NCBI GenBank assembly: GCA_963817885.1
Contig: CAWFQE010000013.1
Location: 62,001-126,000 of the forward strand
Length of the DNA: 64,000 bases
Origin: CAVOHU01 sp963817885
GTDB lineage: Bacteria; Acidobacteriota; Vicinamibacteria; Vicinamibacterales; JAKQTR01
Reading direction: 5' to 3'
In this document: positions 56,986 to 64,000 of the stretch, one piece after another
Numbering within the stretch: the first letter of the stretch is position 1
Layout of the letters: each line of letters starts with the position of its first letter
The notes under the pieces: model-generated
What the model was told of the DNA's origin: nothing
The model's database searches: none
What the model saw: the letters and a program-made list of their open reading frames with translations, nothing else
Made by a program: the position numbers and the translations under genes

Positions 56986-59206
56986 TCAGTAGCGCAACAG
57001 GTAGCTCACCTTGGCGAAGATCTGACGGCTGGTCGCCGTCCATCCGCCGGGAAGTGCGGGCCGGTCGCCTGCGGGCAGCGCGGGAAGATCCGCATAGCCG
57101 TCGGTATAGCCAAGGTAGAACGCGGTCCACGGGTTGACCAGGTACGTCAGCAGGACATCCGCTCGGACATGCCGCTGCCTGGTCAGTGCGACCCTGTTCC
57201 TGTCGGGTGCGACGGCGTCGTAATCCACGATTGCGCGCACCGAAAGCGGCCTCGAGAACTGGTAGTTCACCCGCGTGCGCAGGATGTCGTTGCTGAAGAT
57301 GGTGCTGCTTCCCGGCCCGCCACCAGGTGATGGCGCCGCTCGATCGGACAGCCTGGAGTAGAGGTAGATCTGCTCCACGCGCAGCCGGGGTGAGGGCCGC
57401 AAGGTCAGCCCGGCATCGGCCGACAGGCTGTCGCCGAGCGATGGCAGCAGCCCCGCCGCCGGGTAGTAATTGATCCCGGTGCCCATCCGAAGGTGGCCGT
57501 TCACGCCAAGCCAGGTCAGCCAGTCGGTGCTGGCCCACAGCGTCGTCGTGTGGTGATTGAACTCGATGCCATCGAACCGTTCGAACGAGCGGTCGTAGCC
57601 CAGGCCGAACTGCGTCTGCCCGCGAAGCTCGAAGGAGATGTCCGGCGCCACCGACCAGTCCTGCAGCACTCCCTTGTGATCCCAATTTGCCAGCGTGACG
57701 AGCTCCGGGCCGAAACTGACCAATCGACCCTTGGCGGGCTTCCACGAGTAGCCGACGTCCTGCCGGACCTGCCGCATGTCGACCCGCGGAATATAGCCGA
57801 GGGCGGCGGTCACGCCGGGACTTCGATCGAGGTAACTTCCGGTCCAGAAGAAATGACGACCGCTCCTCGAGATGGTGCCGGATACGATCGCCCCGTTCCT
57901 CCTCGACCCGTCCAATTCAGTGGTCCCCGATGTCACCAGCTGGCCCTTCACGGACCAGTTGGCGTCCAGCCGCACTCGCGAGTCGACGCCGGCCACGACG
58001 TTCGAGCTGGAGCCGAATTCGCGTCCGGTCACGATGAAGCCGACGTTGGAGCCCTTGCCAAGTTCGTACTGGAGCCGCGCGACACCAATCGACGCGCGTT
58101 TGCCCCTCAGGGGATCGCCGGGGCTCACCTCGTTCCCGGGCCTCCGGTCGTCGATGCCCACGCCGGCAAAGGCCCATCGGCCTGACTTGCCGGTGATCCG
58201 CACGCCGGCGCCGGGGTCCGCGATGCGCCGCGAGAAGAACAGCTGCTCGGGCGTGTCGAAGAACGCGGCGTTCTCGATGAAGAAGGGACGCTTCTCGGGA
58301 AAGAACACCTCGAAGCGCTGATTGACCGTCACCTGGGGCTCGTCGGACTCGACCTGGCTGAAGTCAGGGTTCACCGTCAGATCCACCGTCACCGAGTCCT
58401 TGATCACCGCCTTGGCATCGACGCCGAACCGCGCGGTGTTGTCCGATCTCCGCACGTCGTTCTCGTCGAGGAAACGCGCGCCCGAGTAGGTGCCGTAGGG
58501 GATTGCCTGCAGGTTGCGCCCGGGCGAGATCCGCTCGAGGCCATCGAGCTCCGCCAACTGAGGGCCAAAGTCGGCGATCTTCCGGGTGATGTAGGGCCAG
58601 AAGGACGTCTCGTTATTTCGAACGATCGACCGGGCCACCGCCAGGCCCCAGGTCTGCGTCCGTGCGGCGCTGAAGCGAAGGCTCTTGAAGGGAATCTGCA
58701 TCATCACGACGTACCCGAACGAGGTCACCCGGCCTTCGGACTTCCACAGCGTGTCGAAGCTGTAGTCGTCGCTCTGTCCTTCGGTCGTCACGCCGTCCAT
58801 CTGGACGCCGAGCGGGTTCACGATGAACAGGTACGCTCGCCGCTGATCGTGGTAGGTGTCGAGCACGAGGCCGACGAATTCGTCGCCGCCGATCGCTTCC
58901 CGCTTCGAAAGGTGCGCGCGAACCTTCGCCGGATCGTCCCGGCAGATGAAGACCACGTACAGCTGCCTCTCGTCGTACGACAGATACGCGGCGGTCGCCT
59001 GGCTGACCGGAACGTTGTCGCCCGGCTCCCGCTGAACGAATGCGGTGATCTTCGCCCCCGGCGGTTCGGTCTTGCCCTCGAGGTAGCGCTCGAAGACGGG
59101 CGGCTCACTGACTCGGACGATGTGCAGTGTCGGCACCTCGGCCTGAGCAGACGACGCAAGGCACAGCAGAGCGAACGAGCGACGGGAGGAAACGCAGAAA
59201 AGTCAT
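56986..59206 (-). CDS. DUF5916-type outer-membrane protein with CBM9-like N-terminus (frameshift in signal peptide)
   Basis: The main frame has FERYLEGKTEPPGAKITAF and LYVVFICRDDPAKVRAHL (carbohydrate-binding-module-9-like, about 20-180). DFSQVESDEPQVTVNQRFEV and FFPEKRPFFIENAAFF follow, the DUF5916 signature, then beta strands to a terminal YLLRY. The best signal peptide needs one base removed near 59184-59186: ATG 59206 then gives MTFLRFLRRSFALLCLASSA, running into AQAEVPTLHIV. The total is about 739 residues. Without that correction the frame opens only at 59136, with no export signal. Function unknown; the family is common in Acidobacteria and Bacteroidota. Confidence 0.8.
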
Positions 59207-59342
59207 AGGCGGGCGCCGAGCGAAGACGTTTGGGCCGAGGGTGCGCCTCCGGCACGATCCTGAATCTGTACTACGTCGGTTCGGTTGGACCGGTTCCCCC
59301 GGAACGAGGTTCACCCGCCGCCCGCCCGGCACCGAGGGTGAA

Positions 59343-59365
59343 TGAGTGAGTGAGTGAGTGAGTGA
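59343..59365. repeat. TGAG tetranucleotide tandem repeat
   Basis: Five perfect TGAG units plus a partial unit, in the 202-base gap between the DUF5916 gene and the corrinoid-protein gene, 137 bases upstream of ATG 59206. Such microsatellites can vary in length by slippage. Confidence 0.85.
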
Positions 59366-59408
59366 AGTCGCAGTCGGGATCTCGGCGAGTGCGATCCCGC
59401 CGGCGCGA

Positions 59409-60065
59409 TCACCGGGCCGTCGCGCCCACCAGACGCTTGGCAACGTCGACCGCGCCGACCGCGTCCTCGGCATAACCGTCGGCGCCGATTTCGTCGGCCC
59501 AGCTCCGCGACACCGGTGCGCCGCCGACCATCACCTTGACCCGCTGGCGAAGGCCGGCGGCGGCGAGCGCCTCGATCACCGTCCGCTGCCCTCCCATGGT
59601 CGTCGTGAGGAGCGCGGAGAGCCCGACAATCTGCGCGTCGTGCTCTCTGGCGGCCGCCACGAACTGCTCCACCGGGACGTCGACACCGAGATCGTGCACG
59701 TCGAACCCATTGGCGGCGAGCATCGTGCCGACCAGCGTCTTGCCGATCTCGTGGATGTCACCGCGCACGGTCCCGATCACCACCCGCCCGAGCGTGCGCG
59801 CGGCCTGGTGGCGGGCCCGCAGCTCGGGCTCGAGCGTCTGCATCGCCTGCTTCATGCACGCCGCCGAGATGATCAGGTTTGGCAGAAAGTACTCCCCGGT
59901 CGTGAACAGGTCACCGACGCGGCGCATTCCCGGAATCAGGGCTTCGTCCAGAATGGTCATGGGCAGGAGCCCCTCGGCCAACGCCTGGCGCGTCAGTGTG
60001 ACGGTGGCCTCGCGGTCGCCGTCGACGACGCTCGAGGTGATCTTCGTCAGCAGATCCTGTGACAT
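59409..60065 (-). CDS. Corrinoid-binding methyltransferase protein (MttC/MtbC family)
   Basis: 218 residues from ATG 60065. The N-terminal helical cap domain (LLTKITSSVVDGDREATV to ACMKQAMQTLEPEL) is followed by the cobalamin Rossmann domain. The His-on motif DxHxxG lies in RGDIHEIGKTLVG, then GFDVHDLGVDVP, LSALLTTTM and GGAPVSRSWADEIGADGY. It carries the methyl group between MttB-type and acceptor methyltransferases. Last gene of the operon, 23 bases after the mttB-like stop. Confidence 0.93.
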   Translation of the reverse strand: MSQDLLTKITSSVVDGDREATVTLTRQALAEGLLPMTILDEALIPGMRRVGDLFTTGEYFLPNLIISAACMKQAMQTLEPELRARHQAARTLGRVVIGTVRGDIHEIGKTLVGTMLAANGFDVHDLGVDVPVEQFVAAAREHDAQIVGLSALLTTTMGGQRTVIEALAAAGLRQRVKVMVGGAPVSRSWADEIGADGYAEDAVGAVDVAKRLVGATAR

Positions 60066-60088
60066 GTCGTCATGCTCCTCGTCGCGGC

Positions 60089-61561
60089 TCACGCCAGGTC
60101 CGAATCGGGAAGGGCCGGCAGCTCTTGCATGCCGAATCGTCTCGCTGTCGCGGTTGTGATCGCGCGCAGCTCGGCGCGCAACTCGCGCGAGCGTGCGGGC
60201 CTCTCGTAGTCGGCGATGAGCCGCCTGACCCGATCGCGGGCGCGATCGAGCGCGGATTTCGATCCACGCTGCTCCCAGCCCTCGAGCGAAGCCCGGTCGA
60301 TGACCCCCGATGGAAAGTGCAGTTCCTTCCGGAACCACTTCAGCGTGTGGGGATCAGCCAGATAGTCTGCCGTGTGCCCCATCTTGCGAATCAGGTCCAG
60401 GGCAATCGGCTGATCGCGCAACTCGATCCCGGCGATCAGCCGCTTGGCCATCCCGATGATCTCGGCGTCGACCACCAGTTTCTCCAGGCTCTGGCAGCTC
60501 TCGAAGTCCATCATCCCGGCACCCGACACCATGTTCACGCCCGACAGCGCCGCCAGGATGGTCCCCCCGGCCGATTCCAGCCCGCACTGGACGTCCACCA
60601 GCTTCGAGTCGGTCATGCCGAGGTAGGCGTGCGTGGGCATGCCCAACGACTTGCCGACCTGCGTATACGCGCAGTCGATCATCCACGTCCCCACGTCGCC
60701 CATCGGCGTGGTGCCTTCCCTCATATCGAACGCCGCCGGCGACCCGCCCCACACGATGGCTGATCCAGCCGCAGCGAGCTGGCCGATGACGATGCCGCTC
60801 AGGCACTCGGCCGCGTGCTGGACGACGGCGCCGGCCAGCGTGACGGGCGAAGTGGCGCCGGCCAGCGGCATCGAGACCAGCTCGGCGGGAACGCCCGCGC
60901 GCGCCGCGTCGATCATGTTCTGGCAGGTCAGGTCGCTCCAGAGCAAGGGCGGCGACGGGCACACGTCGAACACCGCGATGGGCCTGGCCCGCAGTGCGGC
61001 ATCGCCGCCTGACGCGGCGACGAGCATGTCTTTCATCACGCGCCACGTATCAGTCCGGAACGCGCCCGTGATGATGGGCTTGCGCATGTAGTTCAGCGCG
61101 AGGTAGAGGCGATACAGGTCGCCGATCTCGACCGGCACATCCGCACAGACCATCGACGTGCTCTGCGCGTCGAGCTGCGGGAGCATCTCCACCAGCTTGA
61201 CCAGCTCGACGAAGTCCGCGGTTCGGGGCGGCCGCTGGCGGGACGTTTCGCTGTCCAGGATCGTCAAGGCCGCCGAGCCCGGATCGAAGTGCACGCGGTC
61301 GCCACCGTAGTGAACCGCCGGTTGGCCATCGAGGTCGTAGAGCGTGAACGCCTTCGGCGCCGTCTCGAGCGCGGCGCGAACGATGCGCTCCGGCACGCGC
61401 GCGATCCGCGACTGGCGATCGACATCGGCGCCGGCGTCGGCCAGCAGGCCGAGCGCCTCGTCGTTGTGGACGCGGACGCCGGGATCCATCAGCAGGGCCA
61501 TGGCTTCGCCGACGATCTGATCGACAGCCTGATCGGTCAGCAGTTTCAGCGACGGTCGCAT
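60089..61561 (-). CDS. Trimethylamine methyltransferase (MttB) family protein, non-pyrrolysine
   Basis: 490 residues, complete without any in-frame TAG, so it belongs to the non-Pyl MttB superfamily. Members studied act on glycine betaine and other quaternary amines. Visible: PGVRVHNDEALGLLADAGAD near the N-terminus and typical barrel segments FDPGSAALTILDSE, ADVPVEIGDLYRLY, AGATSPVTLAGAVVQH and VNMVSGAGMMDFES. It demethylates a methylated amine onto the corrinoid protein. The start codon follows directly after the stop of the upstream gene. Substrate not predictable from this sequence alone. Confidence 0.92.
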   Translation of the reverse strand: MRPSLKLLTDQAVDQIVGEAMALLMDPGVRVHNDEALGLLADAGADVDRQSRIARVPERIVRAALETAPKAFTLYDLDGQPAVHYGGDRVHFDPGSAALTILDSETSRQRPPRTADFVELVKLVEMLPQLDAQSTSMVCADVPVEIGDLYRLYLALNYMRKPIITGAFRTDTWRVMKDMLVAASGGDAALRARPIAVFDVCPSPPLLWSDLTCQNMIDAARAGVPAELVSMPLAGATSPVTLAGAVVQHAAECLSGIVIGQLAAAGSAIVWGGSPAAFDMREGTTPMGDVGTWMIDCAYTQVGKSLGMPTHAYLGMTDSKLVDVQCGLESAGGTILAALSGVNMVSGAGMMDFESCQSLEKLVVDAEIIGMAKRLIAGIELRDQPIALDLIRKMGHTADYLADPHTLKWFRKELHFPSGVIDRASLEGWEQRGSKSALDRARDRVRRLIADYERPARSRELRAELRAITTATARRFGMQELPALPDSDLA

Positions 61562-62335
61562 TCAGACCTCCCCTTGTTCGCACCCCCGGGTTGCACATTC
61601 GCTGGTGGCGCGCGTGGCGTACCGGCAGCGGGCGTGAATGGCGCAACGGTCGCAGGCGGAGTCGGCCGCCGGAACGCCCGGCCCGAGGCCGATGATCATG
61701 GAGACGGACTTGACGGGCTGCATCACAACCCCGCCGCGCAGTTCGACCCCGATAGCCGCCCCGTTCACCAGCTGGAAGAGCGCCGCCTGCCCGGACTCGA
61801 GCGGCCAACCGTCCATTCCGGGGCTGAACGGTGGGCCCGCGGCCCGCTGGTCCACCGAAGCCTCCCGATCGATCCGCCGCCAGGCACTGGCGGACAGAGC
61901 CAGCATCGCGGCGTTACCGACGCCGTCGAGCGCCATCGCCAGCAGCGGATCGACGGGCAGCCTCGACGCGACCTCCCGCTCGAGCCTTTCGCCGATTGTG
62001 CATACGACAATCGCGATCCGATCAGACGTGCCGACAGCCTCCGCCACCGACGGGCCCGTCAGAGAGCCGCCGCCGCTGAGCTGTACGCCATCCTGGCTGA
62101 TTCGATCGACGGCGCGGATCGCGCAGACGGCCCGAGGTTCGAGGAGAGCCTCGGCGCATGTGATCGCTCTGGAGGCGGGCTCGATCAGTCGCCGGTCCCG
62201 GGCCCTTACCAGGACGGGGTCCAGTCCCTGGCCGCGCAGCACGGCGTCCACGTCGATGGTCGCGATGAGCGACTCGACGCTCCACCCCGGGTCTGTTCCA
62301 ATCCTCCGCTGTACAGATGCCTGGATTCCGGCCAT
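61562..62335 (-). CDS. MetH activation-domain-like protein with C-terminal Cys cluster
   Basis: 257 residues. The central and C-terminal parts (IVVCTIGERLEREVASRL, VDPLLAMALDGVGNAAML, KSVSMIIGLGPGVPAADSAC) resemble the S-adenosylmethionine-binding reactivation domain of cobalamin methionine synthase. The C-terminus holds CDRCAIHARCRY plus two further Cys in ECATRGCEQ, a possible Fe-S site. The likely role is reductive reactivation or methylation of the corrinoid protein. It abuts the mttB-like gene with no gap. Confidence 0.72.
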   Translation of the reverse strand: MAGIQASVQRRIGTDPGWSVESLIATIDVDAVLRGQGLDPVLVRARDRRLIEPASRAITCAEALLEPRAVCAIRAVDRISQDGVQLSGGGSLTGPSVAEAVGTSDRIAIVVCTIGERLEREVASRLPVDPLLAMALDGVGNAAMLALSASAWRRIDREASVDQRAAGPPFSPGMDGWPLESGQAALFQLVNGAAIGVELRGGVVMQPVKSVSMIIGLGPGVPAADSACDRCAIHARCRYATRATSECATRGCEQGEV

Positions 62336-62444
62336 CCGATCTCACTCCAGGGGCTGTTTCGCGCGCGATGTCGCAGCGATCAGGGCGACAAGGGGCTGCT
62401 GCGGCCCCTGCCGTCACCGCCAGGCACCCCGCCTGACGCGCCGA

Positions 62445-63335
62445 TCATGTTGCGAGTCGGTTCAGCGTGTGTCCGAGGGCCGCAATGTGGGCAGGAGTGG
62501 TTCCGCAGCACCCGCCGACAATGGCGGCGCCGGCCTTGATGACCGGCTCCATGCCCTCTGCGAATTCGTCCGGAGAAAGAGAATAGACGGCGTGGCCGCC
62601 GTGGAGGGTCGGCTGGCCCGCGTTTGGCTGGATCATCACCGGGCGATCCGACACCGAACGGAACGCCGTGACAATCTCCGCGAACTCGGGCACCTTCAGG
62701 CGGGTGCCGCAGTTGGCGCCGATGACGTCGGCCCCGGCTTCCGTCAGGCGCTTGGCCGCGATCTCGGGTGAGACCCCCATCATCGTGCGAATGCGTCCGT
62801 GCTCCACGCGGTCGAACGCCATCGAGGCAATGACAGACGGCGCGCCGGCCTGCCGGGCCGACTCGACCGCCGCGACGGCCTCCTCGACTGCCGTCATGGT
62901 TTCGATGATGATGCCATCGGCGCCCGCATCCAACAGCGCCCGGGTCTGCCGAAACACATCCGCCTTCCACTCGACCAGCGTCAGATCGCCGAGCGGTTCG
63001 AGCAACGCTCCGGATGGCCCGACGTCACCCATGACGAGGCCGAAGGCCGGCTTCACCCGCCGCGCAATCGCCACCGACAGCCGGTTGACGTCCTCCACGC
63101 GATCCATGAGGCCGTAGCGCCGGAGAATGCGGGTGTTCGCACCAAACGAGTTCGAGATGAGGAGCCGGCACCCTGCGGCCACGTAGGCGCGATGGATCGC
63201 CTCGACGCGGTCCTGGTGCGTGAGCATCCACCGTTCGCCGCACTCGCCGACTTCCATCCCGGCACGCTGCAGCTCGGTCCCCATGGCGCCATCCGCCAGG
63301 ACAATCCCTTGCCCAATCGATTCCAGCAGGCTCAT
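62445..63335 (-). CDS. Homocysteine S-methyltransferase family protein (MetH N-terminal type)
   Basis: 296 residues, Zn-dependent TIM barrel. Family motifs: ADGAMGTELQRAG near the N-terminus, SNSFGANTRIL, and the Zn ligands in GANCGTRL and GGCCGTTPAHI. Corresponds to the homocysteine-binding module of MetH, without folate, cobalamin or activation modules in the same chain. It would accept the methyl group from the separate corrinoid protein to form methionine. It lies 13 bases after the RACo-like gene. Confidence 0.9.
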   Translation of the reverse strand: MSLLESIGQGIVLADGAMGTELQRAGMEVGECGERWMLTHQDRVEAIHRAYVAAGCRLLISNSFGANTRILRRYGLMDRVEDVNRLSVAIARRVKPAFGLVMGDVGPSGALLEPLGDLTLVEWKADVFRQTRALLDAGADGIIIETMTAVEEAVAAVESARQAGAPSVIASMAFDRVEHGRIRTMMGVSPEIAAKRLTEAGADVIGANCGTRLKVPEFAEIVTAFRSVSDRPVMIQPNAGQPTLHGGHAVYSLSPDEFAEGMEPVIKAGAAIVGGCCGTTPAHIAALGHTLNRLAT

Positions 63336-63348
63336 GGACTCGCTCCTC

Positions 63349-64000
63349 CTAGCTCGGCAGGGACAGCGACTCGTGAAATGCGCTCACGTAGGCGGGATGG
63401 CTCGCCAAGTCGACCAGACGGGTCGTGGCGGCCAGGCGGCGTGCGCGATCGCGCACGTCCCCGTCGAAGAGCGCCAGTCTCGCCCCGATTCCCGCGGCAT
63501 TCCCGATGAATCGCACGCGTTCCGGGTCGATCCGGGGCACGAGGCCGATTCTGAGGAGGCTGGACTTCCGAACGTGACTCCCGAACAGGCCGGCGATCAA
63601 AATCGCGTCCAGGTCGGCTGCCTGGATGGCCAGTTCCCGACAGAGTACAGAGATTCCCGCCCGAATGGAACCCTTGACGAGTTGGAGCTGCCGAATGTCC
63701 GGCGCGGTCAAAACGATGCGCCTGCCTCCCTCGCTGGAATGGTCGGCCAGGACGACCGCCCGCCGCCCGTCGACGACGACGCTGCGATCCGCGAGGGGTG
63801 CGCCCTGAAGCTCACTGCCCGACCTGAGGTAACCCGAGTCGGCAATCATGCCGGCACGGTGCAGTTCGGCAACGGCGTCGACAAGCCCCGACCCGCAGAT
63901 CCCGACGCCCGGTGCGTGGTCAATGGTGTCGACCAGGAGCCCTCCGCCCGGCACAAGGCTGACCGTGTCGATGGCGCCGCGCGACGCCCGCATGCCGCAC
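63349..64000 (-). CDS. Corrinoid activation protein (RACo-like, ASKHA domain), C-terminal part (runs off right edge)
   Basis: The last 217 or so codons are in the window; the frame is open to position 64000. The edge reads CGMRASRGAID, a conserved RACo/DUF4445 block, followed by GVGICGSGLVDAVAEL, VLTAPDIRQLQLVKGSIRAG and ILIAGLFGSHV. These match the actin-like ATPase domain of reductive activators of corrinoid proteins. The N-terminal [2Fe-2S] domain expected in this family would lie outside the window. It would restore Co(I) after accidental oxidation. Confidence 0.88.
   Translation of the reverse strand, partial: CGMRASRGAIDTVSLVPGGGLLVDTIDHAPGVGICGSGLVDAVAELHRAGMIADSGYLRSGSELQGAPLADRSVVVDGRRAVVLADHSSEGGRRIVLTAPDIRQLQLVKGSIRAGISVLCRELAIQAADLDAILIAGLFGSHVRKSSLLRIGLVPRIDPERVRFIGNAAGIGARLALFDGDVRDRARRLAATTRLVDLASHPAYVSAFHESLSLPS

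Noticed and set aside
59105..59473. Separate 122-residue protein upstream of the DUF5916 gene
   Set aside because: Its only sensible part is a signal peptide start that fits the DUF5916 protein after removal of one base.
60089..61561. Possible pyrrolysine in the MttB homologue
   Set aside because: The frame is complete from start to stop with no internal TAG, so it belongs to the non-Pyl branch.

Overview
The window is uniformly high-GC, with no rRNA, tRNA, prophage, CRISPR or transposase gene visible. It looks like an acidobacterial chromosome, plausibly Vicinamibacteria. The reasons are a TonB-dependent receptor with an N-terminal carboxypeptidase-regulatory domain, MacAB-type efflux genes, a DUF5916 outer-membrane protein, a long-form IspH and a GPI of the transaldolase/GPI type. 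The taxonomic call is inference. Gene content (2-oxoacid and pyruvate:ferredoxin oxidoreductases, an NfnAB-like pair, FeoAB, many multiheme cytochromes, corrinoid methyl transfer) points to an anaerobe or facultative anaerobe.

Layout. 1-6.8 kb: end of a 2-oxoacid:ferredoxin oxidoreductase, ROK sugar kinase, PlsC-like acyltransferase, NfnAB-like pair, YqgE, DksA-like protein. 7.4-13.2 kb: TonB receptor, cyclopropane synthase, IspH. 13.3-20.4 kb: Spy-like protein, TolC, MacA, MacB (its permease gene carries two frameshifts) and small proteins. 20.6-26.9 kb: a coupled operon DksA/TraR - ferritin-like - FolK - nitrilase-like, then TesA-YbbA-YbbP. 27-36 kb: glucose-6-phosphate isomerase, a TMTC-like membrane TPR protein, NifJ and a dihydroorotate dehydrogenase-like protein. 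36.2-40.7 kb: ECF sigma/anti-sigma pair, DUF302 protein, a candidate selenoprotein of 57 residues, hemerythrin, FeoB/FeoA. 41-53 kb: an extracellular electron transfer locus with a probable inner-membrane quinol module (11-heme cytochrome, cytochrome b, hexaheme NapC/NirT-like protein) followed by two tandem decaheme cytochrome/MtrB-PioB porin pairs. 54-59 kb: a radical SAM protein with an unusual Cys motif and a small partner, proline dehydrogenase, DUF5916. 59.4-64 kb: a corrinoid methyl-transfer operon with an MttB-family methyltransferase, corrinoid protein, MetH-activation-like protein, homocysteine methyltransferase and RACo-like activator.

Main points of interest: (1) an in-frame TGA followed by a bacterial SECIS-like hairpin with a GGUCU loop, in a small membrane protein missed by ordinary gene calling; (2) a disassembled methionine synthase in which an MttB-family methyltransferase stands where the folate domain would be; (3) the duplicated decaheme/porin modules with no outer-surface cytochrome; (4) two 75-bp inverted-repeat elements, each supplying the stop codon of the gene reading into it; (5) seven frameshifts, all of the same +1 sense, which look more like assembly errors than decay.
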